Assembly (NCBI GenBank): GCA_965644295.1
Contig: CBFFRP010000217.1
Location: 415,885-479,884 of the forward strand
Origin: Paraphysomonas bandaiensis
Taxonomy: Eukaryota; Chrysophyceae
Direction: 5' to 3'
DNA: 64,000 nucleotides
Shown: positions 45,201 to 58,363 of the stretch, in pieces
Numbering within the stretch: position 1 is the first letter of the stretch
Layout: every line of letters begins with the position of its first letter
Notes under the pieces: model-generated
Databases searched by the model: none
The model's input: only the letters and a program-made list of their open reading frames with translations
Told to the model about the DNA's origin: nothing
Translations under genes and position numbers: made by a program

Positions 45201-48200
45201 TGTGCTCTTGAGATTCGGAAGCCGAACAATTGTCTGCATCGTGGGTTCTATCACGTCCCAACTACAAACAAATACATCAAGTCATACATCATTTGGATAA
45301 TGATATCATCTCACCGAGTTTCGAATAATTTAGCTATGGTATCTATAGAGAGTATTCGTGCTTTCTCGACCTCTCTCGCTGCAAGTTCTCCCGCATACAT
45401 AACCCGACAAAAAGATTCCATTCTCTACAATGTTACATAAATCCAAGAGCACAAAAAAAACAACCAGAGCTAGTGAAATACCATTGAAGCTTCAGAACTG
45501 GATGGCTCTGGGACTTCCAGTATATCACCCTCATGATGAGAACCACCTGTTTTCACAATATTCTGGCACTGAACCTTCCAGAATCTCAGACACAACTTTC
45601 TTAAAGAAGCTACATTACCTTCATATCTTGTTCAGCTGCGTCTAGTACCGTTTTGTTCCATCGGGCATTGTACTTTTCATTGTGATCACCGCTATCTGAT
45701 GTATATCCTACCTCAGCCGGAAAGTCCTCTATCAGTGGATAGAGCCCAGTTATAAGAAGTGCCGCATTATCTCGTATTACACTGTCAGGAAGAACTACAC
45801 AGAGGTCTTGAATCAATAAAACTCCTACAATGCGAACTGAAGAATTCTTGCATCCCAGAGCTGTGTCAATTGTGTGCATGATCTTCGGTAAGAATTTAAC
45901 AATATCATCAGGTTTAAGGAGCTGTAACAGTCCTCGCAATACTCTCATGGAGTGAACCTGAACCGCCACACGCTTCATAAACCAATTGCGTTGAATTGAG
46001 TTGGTTATAATATAGAGAAAGTTGGCGTTCAGAATATCTGCCACATTATTATCAAGGTCCATTGAAATGTCCTGCTGCGTTGCAATGTTATGACGTTCGC
46101 TTTGTTGCCGTAATATTCACACCTCGTCAGTTGCATTTTCAACTCTCCTGCGTGATTTCCTATGAACCATCGTATGGGAACGAACCCGCCATTCTCCAGC
46201 CTTTATCAGGGTACATATGATTCTTAATGCTCGTCGACTAGCCGTTACAACACTGCTAGAGTGAGAACCCAAGTGCCATACAATAAATCTGTAAGAATAT
46301 GAAATGTGAGTGCAATTCAAGTAGGGTATATATCTACCGCAGAATTCGTTGGACCACGCCAGTGCCAGGAAGAGGCACAGATTCTGAAGACAATGTGTCT
46401 GTCGCATAAAGGGTGCTGTTCAGGGGGGCAGCATAGATATTTTCCAGGCACTGTGCGATTCCTCCTTCAATAAGAGAATATACATCCATACTGCGTAGTG
46501 GAGAATGAGTATATCAGATCGATCACATCGAAATAACAGTCGCACCTCATGACGTCATCGGATGAGAGTATTCGAAATATACACAGCGGATTTTTATCGA
46601 TGAGAGTGTGGAATGAGGTCATTGACTGTTGCTGACCGGTGTGGTGTAAACCTAATCCAGTTTTATTATTCGTACGATCATCTTTGTGGAGACTCCCGGA
46701 TATCCGGCGTTGAGTAGAGCTCCGCTGATGACCTGACATAGCCGCCACACCCATCGACCGAAATATGTGCCGTAGAGTGAGGAAGGCAACATTGTCGTGA
46801 TACAAAATTACGCTGTGCATGATATGTGCAAACTGGTCACATATCAGCTGCTGAATATCGTAACCGCAGCGCGAGGCAACCCTTGACATCATATCCTTGG
46901 AACTGAAGTTAATAAAGCACATGAAAACGTCAGAAATAAACGCACCATGAGGGCTGGAGACTGAAGTAACGGCCTGAAGAATATATCGGCAGCCAATTGA
47001 GCATGGTCACCAGTCAGAAGCCTGTAAATAAGGCCACCCTTTACGACATCTCCAGCGCTACCAGATGGATTCTCTGGACACTGCAGAGATAGCGACAGAA
47101 ACGTCTCGAGGATCATGTGATATAACCAATCACAGAGTGGGCATTCGTCTGAGGGTTGTAACAATAACGCCGACAGACCCCAAAGAGCAATCTAATACCA
47201 CCAAACTCTACGTGAAAATAAACAATGAAAAATAAACTGCCAACCTGTGGTTCTGTGAGAAAAGTATTAAGAATGAGCCTTTTGAATGCAGAGACACATA
47301 TCCAGATGGAGGTGGTAAGTCTTCTACGCTCAACGTCTGATAGTGCGTCGTGTTTAGTCTCCACATCCCCGGAAGCGGTAGCAGCTGCAACACTCTTGTT
47401 ATCATTGGTGGTTCTGGAGTATTCGTCGTGCGAGAGTGTCTCTGACGCCCGCTTCACGGCCACACTTGCCTCATGGAGCAACCCCAACGGCTGAACCCCC
47501 ACTGCGCAACTTAAACCCCACCAGATGTCTCTGTCGTCCACATCAATACCTTCCCGCCACTTGAATGAGGCATCCAGTAAGCCCACACCTAGCAACTCAG
47601 AAACACTCTGGGCGAGGTCTGCATGTGGAGGTAAATGCTCTGAGAGAAGTTTGCATACGTTGTCCAATTCCTTGCCCATAGAGAGAATGGAGAGTGAACG
47701 TACGGCACACCGCTCCAACCCACACCATAGACGCAGCGAGGTTAACAGTCGAATCAAACTACAATATTCCAAATACAGCATCTGATAAGGCTCCTCGTCA
47801 GTACAAGAGTTCTTCAGTAAGCAATCAGATGATATACGCCCCACCATGCTTTCAACACATACTTTAGCAAGCCTATATACAGTTTGAACTAACTGTCTAC
47901 ACAAGGCTTCACTTTCAGATTCCATGACCGTCGTCGTTAATGAATGTGGTGTTTCAAAAATATCCATGGCGTTACACCACCCATCGATATTGGTAGCCGC
48001 CTGTGCCAGCATAAGGACTTTACACGTATCCACGACACCAATTTCCGATGAAATTTCTTGCATAAACTGTCCTACATTTCGCTTCATCTTCACACCCTTT
48101 TCCACTCCCATGCTCGTGTTCAGATCAAAGAAAATTGAGTCCGCAGCAAAATACTTCGAGGACAACAGGGTGTGAACTCTATGTGAGAACTTTGTAATGA

Positions 48201-50888
48201 ACATGTATCTGATAGCCACACCTAAAATGGCGTCGAGGAACCGAAGTTTGCTTAATGCAGATGGGTCACTAATAGTGATCGACGATTCATGGAAAGAAGA
48301 TAGCTCTATATTTATCTCTGATACTAACACTGAAGCAGTAGGAACAAGCCGAATTATGCCACCCGCGAAAGATTTTAGATCAGTTGCAGGGTACGGCTCT
48401 GTGAACACATAAGTGGAAGCAAATCTGTTGAACGCATCTTCGAGCTCAGTATACACTGTTCTGGTCCAAATATCACCACCGGTATTGTGCAAGGAATGAC
48501 AAAGCAACTTAGGCAGAGTATCGTCATCGCTGCAATCGGTGGTAACAGAACATAACAGTGAGGATACAATGTAGGCGTAAACACTGTACCAATCCTGGCA
48601 GTACACTAATCTATATATCTTATGAACCTTGTCGTCGACGGATAAGAGAAAGTCATTTGTAAAATCACAATCAATAATATCACCAGCAATGTTGTCAACA
48701 TGGGAGAGCTCAATCTCTTTTTCACTTCGAACTTTATCATATACGCTGCATTGAATCTTGAGCGGATCGGGAAGTGACAAGTCCCGGATTTTCTCTAATA
48801 GCACACGACATAATCGTTCCATCACACAACTGATCGTTCTCTCCACAGATCCTGTGGGAGAACGGTGAAAGTAGCTGAGTAGCAGTGGCTTCTGCACAAG
48901 AATCCGCCCCGCTGATGCTGCAACAGTATGGAACGTTGCGGTGATAGGAAAGTGTGGGGAAGACATTACTCTTTCCATCTCCCTCCGCATAGCATCAACG
49001 TAAAGAGACAGCACCCGCGCAAGCACACTCTCGTCCTCCAACGGCGTCTCCTCGATACAGGACGGGCGAACTGAGGCAAGCAAAAACTCAGCCAATATCA
49101 TTACCTACATGTACCTCATTAGTTCCCATCAATGTGCTTATCCAAAATGTACCTCTGTTTCACTGTGTTTACTTGTTTGGCGGCCTACTAGCAGATGTGT
49201 GCGGTGTTTAATAAATGTCACTACGTCTGGTGTAGCACCACTTTGTATGAGTTCCCCTGTATACTGATGAAAATATAAAAATATTTCAAACACGTACACA
49301 CCTTGTGCACTATTCCTTCTCGGCTCGTTGTGTCTGGTAGGAGAAGTACGTTGGCCATTACCTTTTCCAGTGCTTGCCAGTTGACTGTGATGCTCTGATT
49401 CCGGAAGATATCGAGACCACTGATTGTCCTCCTCCTTATCTTGTTCATTGAGATGAATAGGCAAATAATCGCTTGGTGTTGAAGTGGGAGATCCGATCCG
49501 GCGCCGCAAATACCGTGCCGGTGAATTGGGAGTTTTCTCGGAGCCGAAACTTACTCGCTTTGTCCCTCGCTCCTCCCTGTCACTCGACAAATTGTCGTCC
49601 TCCATTGCGCTCACCGGCATGATGGACCAACAGGACACGGCGTCACGTATCTCCCTGGCGGCTAGGACGCTACAGAGGTAAAGAGAGAAGGCATGTACAC
49701 ATTCAACTGATGATTCATCACTGCATACACAATGCAACAGGGAAGACAAAGTGGAAAACGAAATATACGCTGCTCCAGGAGAAGCCACAGAACATTGATA
49801 GAGAGCATACAAGAGTGTCGCAAGTGATCGTCGAGAAATATCACTCGCAACATCTTCTGCCATTGCAAGTAGAGACTTCTCTATTACAGGAGTCAATACA
49901 AGTACAAGAGATGTACCTTGACCTGACCCACCAGTACAAGTGCTCTGTTAGATAAGTTGTAAGACAAATATTGACGACTGTTCTACATTGAATATACCTT
50001 CACATTACCGACTGAGGTTGCCGATAGAGGTGCACGGCAATAGGCCACCACATCGGTTCCAAAAGAGTGGGCGTGCAGAACGAGTACTCGACGCAGAAAT
50101 TTAACCACCAGATAGCACATCGTCTCGAAATCAGTCATTATATTGCTCATGTCCATACAAGAATAGACCCGTGTGGTGGATGCAAATGTTTCCACCACCC
50201 CCTCAATTACTGTCACCAGGCTCTGGCCGTGCAGAGTGCGCAGTACGCACTCTTCACTGACCAGTTCTAACAGTGCATTAATACACAGCACTGGGGATCT
50301 AATGACAGGTAGGAAAGAAAGAACCAGGAAAATTTGCTCAGAATCAAAACATGTGTTGAATGGAGACAGAGCATGACCCGCAGATCGGTCCCGACAAAAT
50401 GCGCCATATCCTCCATATAAAAACACTAGTATAGAATACAATTGCGACGGATTTTCGATGACGAACCGTTCTGCTCGTTCGTTATCCCCATACTTAAGAT
50501 ACATGGGGTACATACATGGTACATTTGCCTTGTGCGCCATATATTCAACTAATTCAGTCACATTGTGAATGGTACTACCTAGTGCCGCCCATATACTCGA
50601 GGAATTATCAGCACCCCTCAAAACAAGACTGCATAAATCTCCCAACAAAAGAGCAGAACTTAGATCGCAATACGATAAAATAGAAAACTCTAATAGTGAA
50701 AAAAACAGCTTTGAATGAAAGGAATAAGACGACTCTTTCGGAACTCTATTGCCATCAAATGCAGTGATGATAACCATATATACAAGTTTAATCTGCTTCA
50801 ACGACATGCTTGGACCACCACGAAATTTCTCAAGAAGAAAATCCACCTGATGGATTACATTCTCTACTACTCCTTCTGGATTATCCAT
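39285..50888 (-). CDS. ATR: ATR checkpoint kinase (PIKK family)
   Basis: A gene of about twenty exons with introns of roughly 44-60 bases. Coding blocks run, approximately, 50888-49998, 49944-49150, 49101-47190, 47164-46930, 46910-46480, 46407-46120, 46062-45615, 45254-45060, 45043-44600, 44564-43700, then short exons down to 42250, 42008-40810, 40790-40698, 40629-40414, and further exons to 39285. The N-terminal two thirds are HEAT-like helices. A UME-like region lies at 46062-45640 and the FAT domain spans about 44500-41200. Kinase landmarks are [76 protein letters not shown] and [13 protein letters not shown], which match ATR better than ATM, mTOR or SMG1. A last 44-base intron (39348-39305) restores a canonical FATC end, MFIGWMPWL. 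The predicted protein exceeds 3000 residues, longer than animal ATR. It senses RPA-coated single-stranded DNA with ATRIP and signals replication stress. The 5' end is shared with the cyclin gene. Confidence 0.93.
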
Positions 50889-51572
50889 AATATATTCTAC
50901 AGGGATTCAATGGATACTCATCACATTACAAGCATATCTATGAGTGTGACATCATCATATCTGACAGCACTGTATAATAGTATGAAGGAGAAGTAATAAG
51001 ACTTGCTTATACACAGAAGAGTCGTATGATACACGTTCTTATCAATCAACTTTTTATTTATCTTCGAAGTCAGTCAATCTCCTTCTCCTTCTTCTTCTTC
51101 TTTACTTTAATGAGATATAAATTTCCTTATTTTTAGGTTTAAAATTTGAAATATGAAAAAATCTGTAGATTTGTGTTTTGCTGATATAAAACACCACTTT
51201 TCAATGGTTAGGAAATACACCACCGTATACAACAGTATACTCTGTATATACATCTGCTGCCGTACAGCAGTGTTACGCATTGTTCACACTGTACATCATC
51301 ATACCGTTTCCCATACATCCCCACCAAATTATGCCTATACTGTAGCATACAGCAGCAGTATATGTTACTAGTCGTATGGGTTGGTGGGAGATGCGGGATG
51401 CAGTTGTTTGTTTCATATGTACCTCTTCCCATCTTATGTGCTTCTGCATATGGAGTGAAGCGGAACTAGAAGACTTACGAGGCCCAATTAATAACGTAAT
51501 ATATATTATTTATCGCGGTATGATTGTTAGAAAGGCGATACAGTGGCTTAACGTGTTACATTAATCGAAACC
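50889..51572. promoter_or_regulatory. Shared 5' region of ATR and cyclin genes
   Basis: A 684-base divergent spacer with TACAGCAGT at 51263-51271 and the variants TACAACAGT (51228) and TACAGCAGC (51348). It has a TC-rich tract around 51080-51100. No supported gene lies inside. Confidence 0.45.
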
Positions 51573-52935
51573 ATGACCACCCCTGAAGCGGAGTGGACTG
51601 TTTACTTTAAGCCAGGAGAAAGGTGTCCCTCCCTGGAGAGAAGACCATCTCTGAAACGATCGAATAGCAGTAGAACACCACCTAGAAAGGACAGTTTTGA
51701 ATGTGTTGGGAAAGATGTCGTAAGATGCATCTCCGCCATGGTTTTATCATACATCAGCGAATCCAACAGAGTCGGCCACGTCCCGTGTAGCGAATATAAA
51801 ATATTTAATAAGGGAGGATGTGATATTGAATCCGCTATCGTTCAATCGTATCCAGAGGTAGGAAACCACTTTCTTATTTTTGTCTTTAATTTGTTTTTGT
51901 TAGGACATAACATTGGATGCAGTATATCAATTTTTTTCTGTAATTCACGCTGAAGCACAGCTAGAGTATGAGTGCATGATTATATCCCTTATATATCTGG
52001 AAAGGATGATTGAGTATACAAATAGCAGATTCATGGTGTGTCACCACAACTGGAAGGGCGCTTTGTTGACATGTTTGATGGTGTCATCTAAAATATACGA
52101 CGATTTCTCGATGCTGAATGCGGGGTTTGCTGCAATTTTTAACTCACTCTCTCTTACACGGCTGAATGAAATGGAGCTAATGTTTGTCAGTATGATAAAC
52201 TACGCTACCTTTGTTAGTGGAGACGAATACTGCAGGCGACATAGAACTGTACAGGAGTCCCGGCCTACTACACCCATCATGAACCCCCTTGTACACGCTG
52301 CTAGTATGAGCAGCCTCATAACTTCCCCCTCCGCTGAGCTGAGTGAGCAAACTATCCGTGAAGCTGACGAGGAAGATGAGGATGAGGATGAGGAGCAGGA
52401 ACTCGAGTTAAGAGGACATAGACGTACAATACACACCTCACCTGCGGTTGCGCGCACTCCTCCTAGCTCCCAGCCTGGCGTCATCCAATCTGGGTACACC
52501 CCCCCTGTACGGGGATCAGATACACCAGTTTCTCAAAACATGCCTCGTGCTTGCAGTCGTGACCAGTGGATAACCTGCACTGGGAGCTCATCGAGTTCAT
52601 GTAAGTCTTCCTGTAAAGCGTCATCTCAAGGCACCCCTCCACTTCACCCTGGAACAGGAGTAGGGTCAGCTCCAGGCCCAGGAATCGCCAAGGAGATTGA
52701 CACACGAAACGACTCCGAAGGTCAGGGACAATATAGCAACACTAGCACGATATCAATCCCATCTACTGCAAGCCTTTCGAACTGGCGATTTGTGCGTGTG
52801 CTGAACCGTGTGATAAGTTCTTTTTCTCTAACGCCATCACACGCCAAAGTTCACCCGACGGAGAATACTCGTATATCCCTCACCGTCTTCTCCAATATAG
52901 AAGACGAAGACCCTGCCGTGGAGGAGATATACTAG
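51573..52935 (+). CDS. Cyclin Y / Pho80-like cyclin
   Basis: Two exons (51573-51857, 51904-52935) around a 46-base intron give 438 residues. The single cyclin fold (about residues 50-200) reads AQLEYECMIISLIYLERMIE, then HHNWKGALLTCLMVSSKIYD, then LTRLNEMELMFVSMINYATF. This is the pattern of cyclin Y and Pho80-type cyclins, which activate CDK14/16 or Pho85-like kinases. The N-terminus has Ser/Arg motifs (RRPSLKRSNSSRTPPRKDS), possible basophilic kinase or 14-3-3 sites. The C-terminal 200 residues are Ser/Thr/Pro-rich with an acidic run (EEDEDEDEEQE) and are probably disordered. It shares its 5' region with ATR. The subfamily call is by pattern only. Confidence 0.82.
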
Positions 52936-53872
52936 CATTTGCACCGCGTTGATTTCATTTATGTTGCTGGGAGGCCTTTTCCGCCTCAGTGTTGCCGTGT
53001 CCAATATTGTATGGAGCGAGAAGTTTGTTGTTTTCTTTGTCGTGAGGTTTCAGCCACGCATTACACCTACTAGAATATATATACATATGCATGTGTAGTT
53101 AGATAGCAATAAGTTGTCTTGTGTGTATTTTCCGTTCGAGGCGTAAATTTCTGCTGCCGTGGAATTGAAAAGTTTCATGCATTATCACAATATGTAATGA
53201 TGCAGCCGTGTGATGTGCGTACAGCCTTGTTCCAATATATATCAATTCTGTTTTTCTAGGAGTTTATGATTTAGTGACGTAATTATATATGTGCTTTACT
53301 GCCATTTCAAAATTATTGCTGAAATGCATTCAATATTATTCTAGTTTTATTACCTACATCACATCCTTGAAGTGTGCACCATTTCAGTAGACATTAACTA
53401 GTATGGGCGTGTACTATTTCTGAAGAATGCTGTTGATGTAATCGCCATGGTTAGTGGTCAAATGGAAAGCTAGTCTATATATATATTATAGTAGCTAGTG
53501 AATGTCTGATTATTAGCAATTAGCAATAGTACACACATATAAATGAGAGATCAAAAAGGGATCATATTATATTGTGACTTAATAGAGGAAGAACATACTT
53601 TTTTAAGTCACACGAAATTAGCTCGCACCCGAAAGCAACCGCAGACGGATTTAGCTAAAAGAAAGTTGGAAGGTTGATTTGCGACAGTGACAAACAAAAT
53701 ATATCCATATCCATAATTGGTGGTACTTTTGCTCTCACACGCATACCATTTCAAGGTCCGTAAAATAAAATAAAAACTCTACGGTATAAAACAAATATTC
53801 TCGTGAGGTAAAAAACGAACCAATACAACATGCACAAAAACAGTTATACTTAGTACACATAAAGTACTATGA
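52936..53872. other. Intergenic stretch between convergent genes
   Basis: AT-rich 3' region shared by the cyclin (plus) and the kinase (minus). No gene recognised. A small AGCAATTAGCAATAG repeat lies at 53514-53529. Confidence 0.6.
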
Positions 53873-55810
53873 TTATTTTGAAATAGTACTTCTCGCGAGA
53901 TACTCAACAGCGGTTTTAATTGCTGTTGATAGTGGCAAGTGAAGTTGAGTGGCCAGCAGCTGCAATCTATGCGAACTACCGAAATCTGAACCATATGCTG
54001 AACCATTGGAAGTGCGCGAGGCACCCCCGATGTTCTCACCCAGTTCGTCGATACTAATGACATCACGGGTCGTAGTAGGACTGCGTAAGCCGTCTCCAAG
54101 CAATAACCAATTCACCATAGCTTCAGTGGTCCATCTTTTGTAACAACTATGACCTGGTCTAACTGGATCTGAGCGAACTCGCTCTACATGACCACATAAT
54201 GCGACTATAATAGCTTCTAGTTCATTTTTTCCGCACTTAAGTAGATTACTGCTTTCCTGAATGCGCATTCTGTCAATGAAAGGGTGATTTAAGAGATCTG
54301 CAGCGGAGTCACGCAACGCCGGATCCTGTTGTAGACACCTGGAGAGGAAGTCTCTAAACTCAGAACTCCATGGTCCACTACTTGGCAAACTGGGCGGAGG
54401 AAGGTTCTTCAGGTTCTGCAGAATATTCCAGAACCCTCCAGTTACTTCAACCGGCTTACGGCCTAGAGCAATGGTAAGTAAAGTCATACCAAGTGACCAA
54501 ATATCACTGGGGTAGCTATACTCCGCTCCATCCAGCCTCTCTGGCGCCATGTACGCCGCTGTTCCAGCACAAGATTGTGACCGATCATCAGACCCAGTGT
54601 CTTGGTCGTTTTGAACCATTATACCTAAATCTGATATCTTCACTTCCCCTTTACTGTTAATGAGAAGGTTTGCTGGCTTAACGTCACGATGTATTTGACT
54701 GCACTGATGGAGGAAACTGAGACCAGCCAATGTCTGGGCTGCAATGCTGGCCAGAAGCCCTTCATCGGTGCACCCGACAGAGTCTACCATACTCTGTAAT
54801 GATCCCCCATCCATATGTTCCATCATTAGCGCTACCCCACCGTCCTCAACGTTGCTAAACGCATCGTAAAAGTCAACGATATAGTTTTGAGTATAGATGT
54901 GGTGTGGTTTCAGCTCGTCGTCGTCTTCTCGGTATTCAGTTACACTTTCCTCATCGCTGTCCTCTTCACACTCCACTGTTCTACCGTTATCATTATTATC
55001 GTTCAGCATCACGCTCTGCTGTCGCCTTGAATTAAAATCAAAACGAAAGCTGACATGTTTTGGAGGCAACGTTATATCTTCTTTCTTATGTCGCAGTAAT
55101 TCGTAAAGAGCCCCTAGCTCACGAACCATCTGGCGACGCTTGGACCTAAGCCATTAAAATTAAAACATTTTTAACGAGATTAGCTTTTAACCTGTCACTT
55201 ATAGGAATCATTTTGACTGCCACAAGTCGCATTTCTGAGATGTCGAGGGCTTTGTACACGACGCTACTTGCACCAGCTCCGAGACGACCTAATATTACCA
55301 GACGTTCCTTCATTGGCAACCGAAGCGGAGTTTCAGACCCAATTCCATGTCTACATATCTCCTGATGAAAGCCATTTATATTTATGGCACCTATATGTCA
55401 GTATTAAACATCATGACTGCATGGAAACTGATTTACTTACCGAACGGTGACATTGTAAACGACTGATTCATGGGAGACTGCACACTTCGTGGACTCTCAA
55501 ATGAATTTTCGCTACAAACTGCCTGGTGTTCCACGTCATCATCGGATACATTCAAAGTTAAATTAAATCGTTTGGATACTTCTGATCGAGGGCTACTACA
55601 TGTGATGGGTTGGTCGTGGTAATTCCCCACATCATTAGACGATTGTGTGGAGTCATTCTCAGTCAATATGGTACATACACTCTCTTTAGTTTCCAGTCTA
55701 TTTGAATTTTTTGATGCTTTAAGTCGTCCTGTCGTAATCTCATAATTCACATCACTACCACTCTTATAGCGTGCATCCACCGACGTTCCTCTTGATGACG
55801 AGCACCCCAT
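53873..55810 (-). CDS. STE-type (MAPKK-like) protein kinase, likely myristoylated
   Basis: Three exons (55810-55441, 55390-55192, 55145-53873) give 613 residues. The N-terminus MGCSSSRGT fits N-myristoylation plus palmitoylation, which would place it at membranes. Kinase motifs in order are: glycine loop GRLGAGASSVVYKA, VAVKM (lysine), an acidic insert (EEDSDEESVTEYREDDDE) between strand 3 and helix C, MMEHMDGGSL at the hinge, HRDVKPANLL, KISDLG, GTAAYMAPERL and SDIWSLGMTL. DLG replaces the usual DFG. The hinge MEHMDGGSL is typical of MAPK kinases. The C-terminal 130 residues after PFIDRM are a helical extension without a known domain. Partners are unknown. An upstream TACAGCAG site lies at 56223. 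Confidence 0.88.
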
Positions 55811-57220
55811 GACACACTATTGTCAATCAATAATCCTTAGCTCCTTAGGTCTTCTCTACCTCAGAGGGTAAGTATATACTATAGTTCATCTATTTGAACT
55901 CTCGCATTGCTCGATATGTGCATCTAACAGTCTCTGGTATCAAGGGACTCAAGTCGTCACTTCAAATACACGCATATCGCTAGGTCGCTTTTTGCGTGCC
56001 TCTCATGACGATATTAGCCAATCAGAAGCGAATAAAACACTATCATTGAATACAAGATCATAAGTGTATCTTCGTGACTACAGTGGAATACATTGACAGT
56101 TATGTTGCATTGTTGCATATGAAGATATTAGAGCGATATCTGGTTCACAGGCAGTGGGTAATGTCCATTATACAAACTAGAGATGAGATCATATAATAGG
56201 GTCGATTCAAAGTGATCTCAAGTACAGCAGACGGTTCCCTGAGCCATTGGTTGCCTACTATGAAAACAATTATGCCTAGACATATTGTGTGTGGCTTGTA
56301 GACACTGTTATTCCTTATAACCAAGGGTTAATCGTTATCGTTAAGTATATTCGAGCCTCTCTTTCTACAACACAGTACATTGTACTGTCTTCATCAGGCT
56401 GATATGCTTATCTGTCAAGTGTAGACATTGTCCTTCACTCAAAATTCACGTTATTTTGCCCCATACATTGAGACGGAAGAAGTTGAATACAATTGAACTA
56501 ATTGAAGTTTATAACTTTCTTTTAATTCATCAAACATTATTTTCAAATAATTACATGTCTTCGCTGCACCCATTCACTCAACACGAGTGTCAGCATCAGT
56601 GTTTTTTGTTTTTACAATAATAATGTTGAGCAAGTGTCTGTTAATGCATAATTTTTGACATAGTCATCTATGTTTAGACGAGTTATACGAAGTCAAATTC
56701 TGAGTACTGAAACGGTTAGCTTGAGTTGTAACAATGATGAACTGGAACAGCTAATCTTTCGGAGAAGTGTCGTTTATTGGAAATATCTTTGTTGCAACCT
56801 CCTTTCAAAGGAAACTAATCCGTTATTATTTCCCCGTGCATATGTGATACCTATGCCACAGCGTTAGCTTCATTGTGAAACTGATAGTGTAAAACCGTTA
56901 TCTTGTTTTACCATATTCATTTATAAAGCTTCCATTGAAGATATTTCACTGCAGTATTTATATACAGACAAGTGATAAATCGAGTTCTTAGGCATGTTTA
57001 GTGATAATACACGACCAAAGTGTAAATGGCTTAGATAATATCTTTCGATGTATCCGTTATATGTATAAGTACTTTACATATTCGTATTCAGCATGAAATG
57101 ATCCACAACGCAGAAAATTGTAAAAATTATACGTTAGAAACAATGAAACTAATTAAACTACAATGCAAAGTGTCTACAATATCAACTTCACATGAGACAA
57201 TTTTACAACAGTCGTGGCAT
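55811..57220. other. Intergenic stretch, nothing recognised
   Basis: 5' region of the kinase and 3' region of the CBS gene, AT-rich. TACAGCAGA occurs at 56223-56231, 413 bases upstream of the kinase start. A 65-residue frame at 56670 has no recognisable features. Confidence 0.6.
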
Positions 57221-58363
57221 CTACTCTGGTAATGCATGTAAAGCTCTGATAAGGTCAGTATACGAAAGACATCCACACCCAACCCCGTTCACCCCATCTA
57301 TGGTATCTATAATCCACACGCGGTGAATGTGATGGCGTACCATATATTCCGCAGCGTCCCCTATGCTTGCGTCTCGTGTAATGCATACCGCAGACCGAGG
57401 GTATGTTGTGTCGCCCGGAGGGGAGTTGCGGAGTAGAAAATCCTTCACTGTCATTGTAGACAACGATGTGAGTAGGGCTGCTTTATTGGGGCCAGCGGTT
57501 TCCAAGTCCCGCCATATCGATCGGGTGTCGGCTGCTGATAGAGTTGATACTATCTGACCTAGTGTTAAACACCATTTACAAGGTAGAATAACGACAAATA
57601 TATTCGAAGTACCTCTTTCATTGACAACGGCAACTGCAGGATGCACATGAATAAGCTCAAGTGCTTCTGGTAGAAGTGCATGTTCATTTACTTGCAATAG
57701 TCCGTCCTCCATCTTAACTGCCTCGACGGTCGCACGGAATTTTTCCTGTGTAATATACATATAAATCTGTGCGTACAAGGACATAGATGTACAAGTCGTA
57801 TCATGAGTCTTACCTCAAGCAAAGGGCTTACACGGCGCCTTTCTAAGAGAAACTTGATCACATCTGTCTGTGTTAGAAGCTTGCCAGATGTACGATGCTG
57901 GTTCGTTGCGGGAAGAACTAAACACCTGTGCAGTACTAGTACACATTACGAAATATCTAGAATATATAGCATGCGAACCTGTGCTAAACCTCTCCATGAC
58001 CTCTGCCAAAGGCGTGTTCTCAGAGGCCACAAAGAATGTCAACGACTCTTTTGTTGAACCAATAACATTGTGGACAGGGTCTTCAAGTGCAGCTGCTGCA
58101 TCTTTTTGTGCAAGAACATATGACAATATGTCTGCTGCTGATACCATTCCAATGTACTCTTTCATGTGGCATATCAAATGTGGCTCAGAGTTTGACTGAG
58201 GTGCCTCATATAGTGGAGCTGACGTGACATCCATTTGATAAAATACATGAAGAGTTTCATATATAGACATCGATGACTTGATGTCCAGGAGAGAACGCTT
58301 GTCTTTGGTAATGCTCTCAACTGTGATAAGCTCTGAATCATTCTGAAGCCATTCCTGAGTCAT
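57221..58363 (-). CDS. CBS-domain protein, AMPK-gamma/SNF4-like
   Basis: Four exons (58363-57979, 57935-57814, 57745-57613, 57558-57221) with 43- to 68-base introns give 325 residues. CBS motifs recur. They include MSIYETLHVFYQMDVTSAPL followed by YIGMVSAADILSYVL; PLAEVMERFST followed, after an intron, by HRCLVLPATN and LLTQTDVIKFLLERR; LLPEALELIHVHPAVAVVNE and IVSTLSAADTR; and a closing SIGDAAEYMVRHHIHRVWII with LSYTDLIRAL. Four tandem CBS motifs (two Bateman modules) are the architecture of the nucleotide-sensing gamma subunit of AMPK/SNF1. Other four-CBS proteins exist, so the AMPK link is moderate. The second exon junction was chosen because it alone restores the CBS pattern. Confidence 0.8.

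Noticed and set aside
56670-56867. A 65-residue frame in the kinase/CBS gap
   Set aside because: Short, compositionally like the surrounding AT-rich DNA, with no features.
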